Assembly: GCA_018697195.1 (NCBI GenBank)
Contig: CM031870.1
Coordinates: 4,081,700-4,145,699 of the forward strand
DNA: 64,000 nucleotides
Reading direction: 5' to 3'
Origin: Certhia americana
Taxonomy: Eukaryota > Chordata > Aves > Passeriformes > Certhiidae
The notes under the pieces are model-generated. The model was not told the origin of the DNA. It saw only the letters and a list, made by a program, of their open reading frames with translations, and did no database searches. Made by a program: the position numbers and the translations under genes. Positions 10,381 to 20,620 of the stretch are shown here, piece after piece; positions within the stretch are counted from its first letter, which is position 1, and each line of letters opens with the position of its first letter.

Positions 10381-13280
10381 GGGCTGACCTCAAAAATGGG
10401 CAGAGGGGAGCATTTGGAGGGGAGCTAGCCGAGGTTGCTGGGAGTGAGGAAACACGCAGGAGCTGGCTGGGCTGCTGCAGCCCAGGGCTCTGCTCTGCCT
10501 CTGGCTCTCCAGCGGCCCTGGGCATCACCCAGGTGCTGATGGCTGACCCACAATCATCAATGGGGATGGCAGAGGAAGGCTCCGTGGCAGCCCTAGGACA
10601 GCTTCCAGCCCCCAGGAAGCACCACAGGTCACTGGCTGGATTTGAGCATGGCCAATGAAGTCTGGTCAGGGTGGTGCATGGCAGCGCCTTCCCTTCTTAG
10701 AGCCCCCCCTGCCCCGTGTGCCCTCACACACCCCTCCCATGGGATCTGGTTTCATGGCAAACTCAGCTGAAGCCATCAGGAGGCTCAAATGCTGGTCAGG
10801 GAGGGTGGCAGTTCACATCTCTAACACCCTCCAGCTCTGAAGAAGGAGGCAGCCCCCAGCTCCCCTCTCAAGTGCTTTGCTGCATCAGGGAGGTAGCTGG
10901 GCAGGCACTGCCAGCACTGCCACCCTGTGCTGCTCACCTTTCTGTCTGTGAACGTGGCCCTTCCCACAGGCCATGCTTTGGAACAGATGGACACACACGG
11001 TGTGCACACCAGGGCTGGCAGGTGCCCTCAGGAATCCTGAGCTTAAATGGTGCATGTCTATATACAGGGATGTTTCTGTCCTAATTTACAGGTTTTTAAA
11101 TAATATCCAGGCTGTAGATGGCACACAGGCTTTGTAACACGTGGCAGGGTCCTTTGCAGACTCTGGGCCAGAGTGAGGATTGAGCCATGGGTGATGTGGG
11201 CTTGGATTTACTCTCCAACTAGAAGCTGTCCTTGCTGTGGTGCTGGGGAGGGATCAGAGGAAAGATTTTTAGTGCTGCTTTGGTTTTGCTCTGGAAGGCA
11301 GGTTGTTGAGGCAACAGCAGTTTTGTGGACATAGAGTGGGCATCAGTAGAATGCATTCCCACATGGCTCCAGGGCTAGGACTGTACTGCAGGGAACTGTG
11401 ATTTTTTTTTCCCTTAGCCTCCCCTCCTCTTCATTCCAACATGCCTTTCCTGTGCCCTCTCCTTTCTGCTTGGCAGGGAGCCCTCTCCTTTGGTTGAGTT
11501 TGGGGCAGCAGGAGCAGCCTGGCTGGAAAAGGTATTACTTCTCTTTGCAGAAGCAGCTTGAGAATTTTGGTGGCAGAACAGGAGACAAAACAAAGAACAA
11601 AAACATCCAGCAGGTCACAGGAGATGAAATCCCTGCTCTCTCCTCAGAGGACAGCAGCTTGGAGGAATGGAGCAAGTAGCTGCCTTGGAGGGATGGAAGA
11701 TGCTGTGGATAGAGCTCTCCTAGGCCCTGTCCAGAGCCAGCCCTGGAGCTCACCCATAGAGTGGTGGCCCTGGGGACAGTGGGACCTCTTCCCTATTCTT
11801 GTCTGGCTTTTTTCACAGCTCATTTTATGGCATCTCCTGCCAAGGGATGTGGACCATGGCTGCCAGGACTGCACCTTGTTTTGGAAGGAGGGGAAGGGGC
11901 TGGAAGTTGCTTAGCAGCCCAGGAACCATCTGGAGAACTGTGGTGAGGCCCCACCAACAATGGTGTGATGTCTTAGAGATACCTTGGAGATAGAGTGGCC
12001 TAGACATTTTCTAATTCTCCCTTTTCGCAGTTGCAGACATGTGGGAAGTGTTTAATTTAGAAAGACCAGCACTTCTGTATCACATTCCTGCATCGGTCTC
12101 TGTTGGTTTATGACCAGTGAAATCCTGGTGTGAAAACAGAATCAGGCTTTGATTTCATCTGCCCCTGCTGTTTTACACCACTAACAGCTTTGCATTCCGA
12201 TAGCAGCTTTTATTCTAGGAGCTAAATGGGCTTCACAGACAGCCAATTAATTAATTGAGCCTCCCCAGCCAGCCTGTGCCCTCAATGCCACAAGGAAGCA
12301 TTTGCAGAGGAGGAAAATGAGTGGTCCCAGCTAGAGAGCTGAGCAGGCTGCTGCCTCCAGAGCCAGGCCTTACACTGCACTGACTGGACCATTGCTCCCA
12401 GTTCTGTTGAGATGGTCCTGATGCCATTTCCAAACTGGTTTGGGAATGGTCTCAATGCAGAGATCAGCTGAGGAAGTTCTTTGGGTACCTATCAGTGACT
12501 GTCAACACTGGAGCATCTGAGCCCAAATCAACTCATGAGCTGCCATCACTTTGGACCACCCCAGCTTCTTGATAAGGAATCCTGTGAGACCCTGAAACAG
12601 TGTCAGGAAGCCCCACTATGTCAGAACCCAGGACATTCCTCTGGCTGTCTTGGATGGCTCGAGACCCTGGCAAGGGGCTCAGAGACCTTGTCATGGAGTC
12701 AAAAACACCTGTGCCTTCGATTTTAGCCCATGGGAGCAATTACCATCTTTGCGTGAGGATTTACAGGCCACGAGAGTTGGAGTAGAGTGATAGTTAACTT
12801 GTTACAGGGTGAAAAGTAGAAGTTTGGGGTTTTTAAAATGAGGGTTCAAGAGGGAAGATGGAGGAATGTGGGTGTGTCCTGTCCTTCTTTTTCTTCTTCT
12901 TGTCCTTCATCTTATGCCGTGATGGTGGCACTTTCTGGTTGGTTTAGAGCAGAGACAAACTGTCTAACTAAGTGATAGGTATTGGAAAATTATTGTAAAT
13001 AATGTACACATAGTTTTTAGTATAAAAAGTAAACACCACCCTGAGGGCTGGGATTGTGCCCCAAACTGACCTGCTGAACAGACCTCTGCAAGTTAGAGGA
13101 AGAATGCAATAGATAAGGAAAAATAAACAACCTTGAAAAGCAGAATCGACGTCTCTCAACTTCTTCTTCAGTCATGGGGCTGGGAGGAAAGGACTTTCTA
13201 AAACCTCGGGAGCCATCAAAACCATCTAAACCCAAGACCACTACTGTTTCCATCATCCATCCTTGCTGAACAACTCTTAC
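10381..13280. other. Non-coding flank, no gene recognised
   Basis: No supported coding region. The subsegment 12030-12265 is AT-richer and unique, contains CCAATTAATTAATTGAGCC (a near-palindromic homeodomain-type site), and might be conserved non-coding sequence. The remainder is unremarkable unique sequence with chance open frames below about 125 codons. Confidence 0.55.
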
Positions 13281-13284
13281 TTCT

Positions 13285-13430
13285 CCTGGATGGGACCTTG
13301 AGCAAACTGATTTCATGGGTGGCATCCCTGCCCATGGCCAGGGAGTTGGAACTAAATGATGATGATTTTTATTTTATAATCCTAGATGATTTCAAAGGTC
13401 TCTTCCAACCCAAACCATTCCTATGCTCTG
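13285..13430 (+). repeat. CR1 LINE 3' end, interrupted
   Basis: The sequence CATCCCTGCCCATGGCCAGG followed by GAGTTGGAACTAAATGATGATGA, and then GATGATTTCAAAGGTCTC with TTCCAACCCAAACCATTCC, is the classic terminal sequence of bird CR1 elements. An insertion of about 25 bases (ATTTTTATTTTATAATCC region, about 13364-13385) splits the conserved GGAACTAGATGAT motif, with GATGAT present on both sides as if from a small duplication. Only the extreme 3' end is present. It is not coding. Confidence 0.8.
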
Positions 13431-14950
13431 GAGGCACTCAGGGTTTGCAAGGGAAGGCTGTTTCAGCTGAAGGGTTTGCTTTTGTCCAGGTGCTAGAGCT
13501 GAGACCTGGGGAGAGATCTGCCATGATGTCACTAAACAAGAGAGGGGTGACCCTCAGCTCCCCCCTCCAGCTCCTGTTCACTGCCTGGTGAGCAAGACAC
13601 AGCCCCAGGACACGTCATGCTGTGGGCAGGATCTGGGGCACCTGGAGGAGGTGGAGGAATGTGCCTTTGCTCAGGCAGAGTGAATGCATTACTGGAGAAA
13701 TTACCTGCCTTTTATTATGAAATCCTGCTAATGGTTTGTTGTCTACACAAATAACCACAGGGAATGAACTTGTGCACTTCCCAGCCTGCTCTGTGTCTTC
13801 CTGGCTCAGCTCCTTTCTGAACAAACATAACCTTTTGCAAGAATACCTGTCAAAATTGCTTTGAAATATTGAAATAACAGGATAGGATATGGTTTGCTCC
13901 TGGGCCCTAGTGCTCATCCATCAGGACTCAGGATGTCCATCCAAAGCGACTTGTGAGCAGGATGTGAGGGGAAAAAAAAAACTCCAGCAGGCAGCAGGGC
14001 TGCATTTGGGGAGCTTAGCACCTCACCTCACTGTGCTGGCTCCCTGCATTCCCACACACTCACCTGGGAGCAGGGCAGCTCTCACACCCTCATGAAGCCC
14101 TCACTTTTTGTTGGTCATGGGGTGGATGAGACAGAGGGGCTTGTGGCTCAGCTAGAGCTGATCAGGACAAAATAGTGTCCTCTGGCCACCAGTGTGGCCT
14201 GGGAGTGCCTTCATGGCCTCAACACCTCTCTCATAATTTAGAGACGGAGCAAAAAGCTCTGGAGTTTTGGAACAATGTTGGACAGCAATGATTGAGCGGC
14301 ACGTGGCTGCTTGGGTAGACCCATGAACACAGAGCCAACCCCTTCCCTTCCAGTCTCAGAGTGCCAAGGGCTGGCCAGGGCCCCCCAGGGTGAATCAGTA
14401 TGGGCAAGCTGTAAAAGCTGAGTATCTTTTACCTCAGAAGCAAAAATCACCCCTCCATTCTCTCCTTCTCCACAGAGCAACAAGAGGCATTGTGCTCCAA
14501 CTCATCACCAGCTCCCCATCCTGAAAGTGGGGGGATAATCCACCCCTCAGTGGCTGGTCCCAAGTGCCACCACTGCCCAGACACATCAGTTTAGGGAGAG
14601 ACCAATACCCTTTGATTACAGGAGAAATCCCCTTGCATGGGAGCACCCGCTCAGCTAAGAGCCCTTCATTTCTCATCCCCTTCCCAGCTCCTGGTGGTGA
14701 TGGTCTACCACCTGGAATAAGGTGAAGGATTCTATTTTCCTGTGTATGAGACTTTTTTCTTCAATGCACTTGGAAGTGATGAGAACTTGGACACAGACAA
14801 TTGGTGGAAGAAATCAAGACAAAACACTCAGAAATCCAAACACTCCGCCCTCCGAAAGACACCCAACCAACCAACCAACAAAAAAGTTCTTCAAATAAAA
14901 CTCCATCTCTTTCTCTAAAATCCATGATTAAGACCTGGTACAAACAGGTG
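13431..14950. other. Non-coding interval between a CR1 copy and the ELFN1 3' UTR
   Basis: No gene is supported. A short (CCAA)n run lies at 14863-14879. TTTATT hexamers, which read AATAAA on the minus strand, occur here (for example 13711-13716), so a long ELFN1 3' UTR extending into this interval cannot be excluded. Open frames are short and lack domains. Confidence 0.5.
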
Positions 14951-14951
14951 A

Positions 14952-14981
14952 ATATAGATATATATATATATTTTTTTTTTT
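14952..14981. repeat. (TA)n / poly-T tract
   Basis: An alternating AT run (958-970 within the 14.9 kb block) is followed directly by eleven T residues. On the minus strand this reads as an A-run leading into (TA)n, just past the likely ELFN1 3' UTR. It is a simple repeat and probably length-polymorphic. Confidence 0.85.
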
Positions 14982-14989
14982 AGTAGATG

Positions 14990-15720
14990 TAGTATTGTTT
15001 TTTTTCTCCTCTCTCTTTCTCATTATACAGCAAACATTGCAAATATAGAAATTTTCTCTGTACAATTAACGACTTCGGTTTACAATGCAATGTGTGGTAA
15101 AACCTCTTAGTGAGTGAAAATGTGAACGGGCCTTCAACCGGATAAAAGTCTAAACTGGAAGACTCCGTTTGCAAAAACAGCCCAAAAGATGGAGCTCCTT
15201 CTGGTCTCTTTTTTGGTTTTTGTTGCTGTTTTTGTCGCTGTTGATTTTGGAAGGGAAGGAAGGAAGAACACAAACTGTTCACAAAGAATCCACAAAATCA
15301 CGGAATAGGGACTCATGCAATGCAATATTGGAAAACGCCAGACCTCAGCTCTCTGCTCACTCTTTCATTTTCATTTTATATTCAATTTTTTCTTTTTTCT
15401 TATTTTTTTAAAAAACCAAAATGAAACAAAACTTTTTTTTTTTCCCACTCCACAGTCTGTTTGTTTTGCAAAGTTTGTGTTCAAATTTGGTGCATGTCTC
15501 ACCAACGTGAGAACATTTTAGTATCTCACTTTATATATTATATAGAATATTTATAGATTTTTCATTATTTGTTCTCTCTTTTATTTTTTTATTGATTCCC
15601 TTTTTTTATTTTTTATTTTTTTTTAATTTTATTTTCTTTCAAAGACAGTCTGAATAAAAATAGCTGCTGCGGATTTCTTTTGGTCCAGTTAGTGTGTTAA
15701 GTCACGAGTTGTGTGAGGAC
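14990..15720 (-). other. ELFN1: Probable 3' UTR of ELFN1 (proximal part)
   Basis: This 730-base segment directly follows the stop codon on the minus strand. It is strongly AT-rich, with long T-runs on the plus strand (A-runs in the transcript), and lacks any recognised repeat family. That fits the 3' UTR of a neuronal transcript. Several TTTATT hexamers on the plus strand (AATAAA in sense) lie within about 140 bases of the stop, and others further out, so early and late polyadenylation are both possible. The true end cannot be fixed without transcript data. Confidence 0.5.
15580..15617 (-). promoter_or_regulatory. ELFN1: Cluster of AATAAA-type poly(A) signal hexamers
   Basis: Reading the minus strand, AATAAA occurs at 15617-15612, 15610-15605, 15593-15588 and 15585-15580, in an A/T-only context 100-140 bases past the ELFN1 stop codon. 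The hexamers are seen directly. They may arise simply from the A-rich composition, so actual use for cleavage is uncertain and a more distal signal is equally possible. Confidence 0.28.
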
Positions 15721-18111
15721 TCAAGACTTTTGCTGGGCAGAGACGCCCTTCCAGTAGTCTAAGATGTCGTGGAGATCCTCGTCTTTGGCAAACTGGACCT
15801 TTTTGCGTAGGGCATGGCCGGCTGCCATGTACTCCTCCTCATCTTTGTGCCTCTTGCGGTTGAGTTTGAAGCGCTCCCAGATGCTGTGCGATGGTTTGCA
15901 GGTGTACTCTGGGCTGGAGGTGTAGCTCAGATTGTGATACTGAGGCGAGAGCTGGGAGTAGGCCAGGTCTCTGGGGCGAGGACGGGTCAGAGGCTCCAGG
16001 ATGGAGGGTTTCCGCCCGCCCATGCTGTCGTGCTGCTCCCCCGGGTGTGAGCTGGGGTACGAGTGCCGGTGTTCGCTGTACTGGCGGATCTTCTCCGCCT
16101 CTGCCCGCAGGATGGCCGCGGCCGGTGTCACAGTGAGGATGGTGTCGGTGGTGGGGGATGTCTTCTCAATGTATTTGGCTTCGGATTTGTGGCCCGATCC
16201 CTCGGAGCGGTAGGACCTGGGGCTCCGTATGGAGCCACTGGAAGAGGTGCTGGAGCGTTTGGGGGCCGCCTCCATGCTGTGGTGTCGCTGGAGGGGGTGG
16301 TTGTAGCTTTCCTTGTAGACAGGAGAAAGGAATCCGTGCTTGCTGGGGATCTGCTCTGATAAGAGCACCAGCTGAGGCTCTACCGTGGAGACTGCCCCCG
16401 ACTTCACCCCTTGGAAGGAGGTGGACTCGGATTTCAAGGCATCGATGCAGTTGTTGATGATCTGGTTCACCTTGTCCACCTCCTTGGCAATGGTGGAGAT
16501 CTCAGCCACAGAGCCCTGGGTGTCTGGTGGCAGGGACAGCTCACAGTCTCGCCTCTCAGGCTGTTCACCCGTCCTCACCTCCATGTAGTTGCCCTTGGTG
16601 GCCTTGGGGGTCTCGCTGCTCTCAATCAGCTTGTACTGCTCGACCTCACCAGCAGAAGGTAGGTAGGGGATGCGGGTCACTGTCTCCCCACCCAGAATCT
16701 GTCCCTGGGACAGCTGGGTGATGCTGGTGGTCTCCATTTCTGGCCCATACTTCAGCTCGATGATGGTCTTCTTCATGCTGCCGGCAGCCTTTTTGTGCTT
16801 CTCCTCCTGCTGGCGCCTCTTCCGGAGGCAGTAATACACCACGCCCAGGACAATCACCATGCCAAAGAGACAGCCCAGGATTGTCATGATGTAATGGGTG
16901 GCAGTGGAAGGGGTGGGCACCGGCTCCTTGCGGTTGGGCCTGGTGGGGGTGATGGTGACGCAGGTGTGGTTGTACTTGGAGTACTGGTGAACAGAAACTA
17001 CACAGTAGGTGTAATCTCTTTGTGCTACTAGGTTGCTCACGGTGATGTTCTCCTCCTTCTTCCTGAGCTTGGTGATCATGGAGGAGAAGCCGTTTTCGAA
17101 CTGGGAGAGGATGTACATCTTGCTGAAGGGGTAGGGGATCTGCACGGTGAGGACGGCCGAGTTGTGGTTGAGGTGCTTCACCTGGATGTTGGGGCGCACC
17201 TCCGTCTCACCGATGGGCGTGAACAGGGAGAACTGCGGCGTCGTGCCGTCACCAGAGGAGCAGTCCTCCTCGGAGCAGGGGCTTTCGGAGGGCACCGTGG
17301 TCACCTGGTACCTGGGAGGGATAAAACGAGGGATCACAGTGTAGGAGCCACCAGTGCAAAGGGAAGAGAGCATGCTCAGAGCATTGCGGTAGCCGGTCCG
17401 GCCTTGGCCTAACAAGTAGTAGCCCATGTAGTCGGGTGGGGAGTCGCACTGCATCCGGTCATAGGTGCGTGTCATGTTGGTGAAAGCCTCCAGCCATTGC
17501 AGGAAGCCAAGGAGCTCGCAGGAGCAGTAGAAGGGGTTACTGTAGAGTTCACAGACAGAGAGCTTGTTTAGGCCCCGAAAAGTGTTGCTGTCCAGTCTCT
17601 GGATCCTGTTCATGGACAGGTCAATGTTCACTATGTTGGGGCACTCCCAGAAGGCATTGGGGGTGACGGTCTCAATGAGGTTGGCCTGGAGATAGAGGTA
17701 CTCCAGCTTCCCCAGGCCCCGGAGGATGCCCTCGGTGAGGTTCCTCAGTCGGTTGTAACCCAGCTGCAGCACCTGGAGGTTGAACTGTCCTGAAAAGGCA
17801 CCATCCTCAATGTAGGAGATCTCGTTCTTTGTCAGGTTGAGGTATGTCAGGTTGCCGAAGCGGCTGAGCGAGGCATACTGCACACTCTTGATCTTGTTGT
17901 CGTTCAGCCGCAAGTCCACGATGGTGCTGTTGATCTGCTGGGGGATGGACTCGTAGGGGGGCTGGTTTTGGCTGCAGATGGCCAACCAGACGAAGCCCTT
18001 GTCCCCCTCGATGAGCCAGCAGTCTGCCCTCACCCCGCCGATGTGCAGGAGAGACACGGCCACCACGCACATGCAGAGGGCTGACGTCGCGGCCCACCGG
18101 CGACCTGCCAT
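15721..18111 (-). CDS. ELFN1: ELFN1: extracellular leucine-rich repeat and fibronectin type III domain protein 1
   Basis: A complete 796-residue single-exon coding sequence, ending TGA at 15723-15721. The architecture is visible in order. A signal peptide (about 1-29) is followed by an LRR N-cap with Cys31/Cys46 and five leucine-rich repeats (about 62-179). Then come an LRR C-cap (about 191-252; Cys196, Cys198, Cys222, Cys252), a fibronectin III domain (about 306-392), one transmembrane helix (about 407-428), a basic stop-transfer KRR stretch, and a long cytoplasmic tail. Seven N-glycosylation sequons lie outside the membrane (N61, 87, 92, 124, 212, 355, 381). The tail has a Ser-rich segment (619-636) and ends in a highly conserved block with KVQF at 771-774, an RVxF-type PP1-docking motif; the family is catalogued as PP1 regulatory subunits (ELFN1 = PPP1R28). 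From the literature, ELFN1 sits postsynaptically on certain interneurons and photoreceptor terminals and recruits group III mGluRs in trans. Features such as TVTPNAFWECPNIVNIDLSM fit ELFN1 better than ELFN2. In-frame GTG at 18126 is not a plausible vertebrate start; the ATG at 18111 gives MAGRRW, matching the mammalian N-terminus. No frameshift or missing domain is seen. Confidence 0.97.
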   Translation of the reverse strand: MAGRRWAATSALCMCVVAVSLLHIGGVRADCWLIEGDKGFVWLAICSQNQPPYESIPQQINSTIVDLRLNDNKIKSVQYASLSRFGNLTYLNLTKNEISYIEDGAFSGQFNLQVLQLGYNRLRNLTEGILRGLGKLEYLYLQANLIETVTPNAFWECPNIVNIDLSMNRIQRLDSNTFRGLNKLSVCELYSNPFYCSCELLGFLQWLEAFTNMTRTYDRMQCDSPPDYMGYYLLGQGRTGYRNALSMLSSLCTGGSYTVIPRFIPPRYQVTTVPSESPCSEEDCSSGDGTTPQFSLFTPIGETEVRPNIQVKHLNHNSAVLTVQIPYPFSKMYILSQFENGFSSMITKLRKKEENITVSNLVAQRDYTYCVVSVHQYSKYNHTCVTITPTRPNRKEPVPTPSTATHYIMTILGCLFGMVIVLGVVYYCLRKRRQQEEKHKKAAGSMKKTIIELKYGPEMETTSITQLSQGQILGGETVTRIPYLPSAGEVEQYKLIESSETPKATKGNYMEVRTGEQPERRDCELSLPPDTQGSVAEISTIAKEVDKVNQIINNCIDALKSESTSFQGVKSGAVSTVEPQLVLLSEQIPSKHGFLSPVYKESYNHPLQRHHSMEAAPKRSSTSSSGSIRSPRSYRSEGSGHKSEAKYIEKTSPTTDTILTVTPAAAILRAEAEKIRQYSEHRHSYPSSHPGEQHDSMGGRKPSILEPLTRPRPRDLAYSQLSPQYHNLSYTSSPEYTCKPSHSIWERFKLNRKRHKDEEEYMAAGHALRKKVQFAKDEDLHDILDYWKGVSAQQKS

Positions 18112-18150
18112 CTGGAAGGGCAGCACGGAGAAGGGGTTCCTGGTCTGCTG
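18112..18150 (-). other. ELFN1: Splice acceptor abutting the ELFN1 start codon
   Basis: Reading the minus strand, a pyrimidine-rich stretch ending GTGCTGCCCTTCCAG directly precedes ATGGCAGG. This is a strong 3' splice-site consensus (polypyrimidine tract plus CAG). It implies that the coding exon begins at or within a base of the ATG and that the 5' UTR is supplied by one or more upstream exons. Without splicing, the base at -3 would be C, a weak start context. The G at +4 is favourable. The upstream exon is not identified. Confidence 0.6.
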
Positions 18151-20500
18151 GAAGCGGGGAACAGGACAGGGGCTGGGAAGGTGTGGGCTAGTGCTCCTTC
18201 GGCAGCTTTGCTTGCCTCTCCCTTCTCCTCATGGCTCGGAGACGGGAGGGAGGTGTCCGTGGAGAAAGTGGTCCTTGGTGCCCACAGTACTCGGCAGCCA
18301 GCAGCCAGGGGCTGCTACCAAGGCCTTGGTGGCTGAGGCCAGTCCCACATCACCAGGCCTCTGGCATCTCAAGGAGGGAGTCATGAAGTTAAGCGCCTGT
18401 GCAGAGGAGTTGTTCAGGCTTAGAGACAAGCCTTCCTCTCATTTTTTATAGTACTTCTCCTCGTTTTCTTTTTGCTGCACATCATGGCGCTGGTCCCCAT
18501 CTCCTTGTGCCTCCGTGGGTTTGTCTGTCCTCGCTCCAGGCTCACCTGCTCAAAACAAAACACAAGCACAAACTAAGCACAAAGGAAAGACAGTCAGCAG
18601 TCAGAGGTGTTGGAGATCCATCCGACTCCCCTCTTAGTTTGGCCTCTGCCTTCTCATTCTGGTAACTGCCTTTCAAGGAGCCTTTGGCTTATTTGGCTGC
18701 CACCAGCACTGTTTGGCAGCACAAGGGGTCAATGACTGTTGAGATCACTCTCTGAGCCCTTGTCCAGCGTCACTCCTTTGGCAGTTGAGAGACCAACACA
18801 CATCCCGTGCACTGTTTGTCTGACCTATTTAGGTGTCTACCTGAGGAGGAGAGGAGTGATGCCCCAGAAGTGTCTGTTCCTCTCCGCTGAGAGCAGATGA
18901 AGTCTAGACAACTCGCTCTGATGTAGATTTGATGCTGCAGCGTTTTGCTGAGGGGAATCCTGACTGTCTCGTGTGCTGGTGTGCGCAACAGCAGTGCCCA
19001 CACACAGGGGTGCTGGTCGAGGACACCGTGTCTCTCTGCCTGCACTGCCATGTGGCATCTGGGATACAGCCCAGCATCAAACACTTGTCCTGTTTCTGGG
19101 AACCTGAGCAGTCATTTCAGGGTACTCTTTGCAAAACCCTCTGGTGTGATTGTGAACCACCTGGTGTCCTTGTCCTTCCTGGGGGCTTGCTGCCTTTCTC
19201 CAAGGCCTCTCCCTCCCAGGTGAAATGATGCAGAGGTGTAGAAAACCTGCAAACATTCAGTGGAATAAAAAGGGCATTTGCAGAGGATGGGATAGGACTC
19301 TCCCTCCCCAGCCAGAAACAGCTGTTTGAAGACTAGGAAAAGTCTTCACTAGACACAAATCTGTGGGGCAGCCAGCAGCCTTACTCCCCACAGAGAAACT
19401 CATTTCTGGTTCACATTTTACATTTTTTTCCCCTTAAACTTTTGACAATGCACAAATTTCCATGGACAGCTCTTACTTCTTTTTCTGATTTCTTAAGGCA
19501 AAAGGAAGGCAAAAGGGGAGAGGTGGGAAATGCATGAGCACCAGCATCTCCTAGGTCATACTTTTCCAGAAGATAGTGAAAGCATCATCTGTGGATATCT
19601 CTACTGCCAAACAGAACTCTGGGCTGGTAGGATGGATGCAGAGAGATATTGTGGCAGAGACAGAGTTGCCCACAAATGGAGAGACATCATCATGGCTCAT
19701 CTAGAATAACCCTTCTTTGAACTTTTTTTTTGAGAATGGGAACACTGTCTCCCTTGCCCAAGGGCAGACTGTAGAAGCCAGGGAAGACACCACCAATACT
19801 CCTTAGAAGCATAGCTGATAAGAACTGGAAGTTTTTTCGGAAGCTGTGAAGGAGATATGGCCACATCTTACATCCAAATTACATCTTTCATTAAATCTGA
19901 AAAATAGTATAAACCCAGAAACAGCTTTCAAAACCATTTCACAGTGTGCAGACTGGACTGTTCTTGGTGCTACATACCTGAAAATCATGTAGGGCTGACT
20001 GTTTAGAGGCAGACACTATACTCTGACCCTTGTCCCAAAGAAATCAGGTTCTTTTCCAGCCACAATACCAGGCAGGGAAGGAGACCATATTTCACTGCAG
20101 AGATCCCTGTTCACCATTCAGTTTATACCTTGGTAAACAGGCCAGTAATAATAAACAGTAAAACAGTTTATTTGGTTGGATTGTGAACAATGAGTCTGTT
20201 CCCTGGTGACAGTTATGTTTCCATTACATGAATAACAAGACCTTCTCTCACATCAGCTCTCTGCACATGAGGCTTTCCAGCCACCTTGTCCTCCGTGTGC
20301 TGTCACTGCCCTGGGATGCTCTGCAAATACCTGGAAGTCCATTTTAACATAGCTGAGTCCTTGGAGCAGCAAGAAAGGAAGAGGGATTGTGCTCCCTGGG
20401 AGATTGCAGGTGAGTGCTCCCCCCCTTGCCACCCCCACAGCGAGACACGGACTGCAGTGCCAGACTGAAACACGTCTGCTGCTCCATCCCTCTGGTGCTA
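18151..20500. other. Probable 5' intron of ELFN1, no gene recognised
   Basis: Unique sequence of mixed composition immediately upstream of the ELFN1 coding exon. Open frames on both strands are short (up to about 157 codons, and the longest overlaps the antisense of ELFN1) and have no domain. No recognisable repeats were found. If the acceptor at 18112 is used, this is intronic sequence of ELFN1. Confidence 0.5.
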
Positions 20501-20504
20501 GACA

Positions 20505-20620
20505 ACTCAATTAACCTTTCTGCACTCCAGCCTCCTCTCTGGTACCATGAGATAATGATAGCACTTCACGGGGTGGTGGGAGACTGAAACAAAGTACCCT
20601 GAGCTCCTCTTGTTGGGGTG
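20505..20620 (+). repeat. MIR-type SINE relic
   Basis: CAATTAACCTTTCTGCACTC, then CCTCTCTGGTACCATGAGAT with AATGATAGCACTTCACGGGGTGGTGGGAGAC, aligns by eye with the MIR core and 3' region ('TTAACCTCTCTGTGCCTCAGTTTCCTCATCTGTAAAATGAGAATAATAGCACCTACCTCACAGGGTTGTTG' in general form). It is heavily diverged, as expected for this ancient amniote SINE. Only the internal part is recognisable. Confidence 0.6.

Larger units (their letters stand above)
952..14981. other. Note: downstream flank of ELFN1 as a whole
   Basis: Taken together the left 15 kb is intergenic in character. In human, ELFN1 is followed by MAD1L1 in convergent orientation (from memory of the human map), so in this orientation MAD1L1 would be expected beyond the left edge on the plus strand. 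I looked for a MAD1L1-like C-terminal exon and did not recognise one, which suggests the gene end lies outside the window. Confidence 0.3.

Noticed and set aside
9519..10658. Overlapping 205- to 211-codon frames on both strands
   Set aside because: They coincide with the CpG-rich, stop-poor patch and have no domain similarity I recognise.
1..14950. Terminal exon of MAD1L1 (expected neighbour)
   Set aside because: No stretch resembling its C-terminal peptide was recognised on the plus strand, so it probably lies beyond the window.
18112..18126. Five-codon N-terminal extension of ELFN1 beginning at GTG
   Set aside because: GTG is not a normal vertebrate start, the extension is inside a splice-acceptor tract, and the mammalian protein begins at the following ATG.
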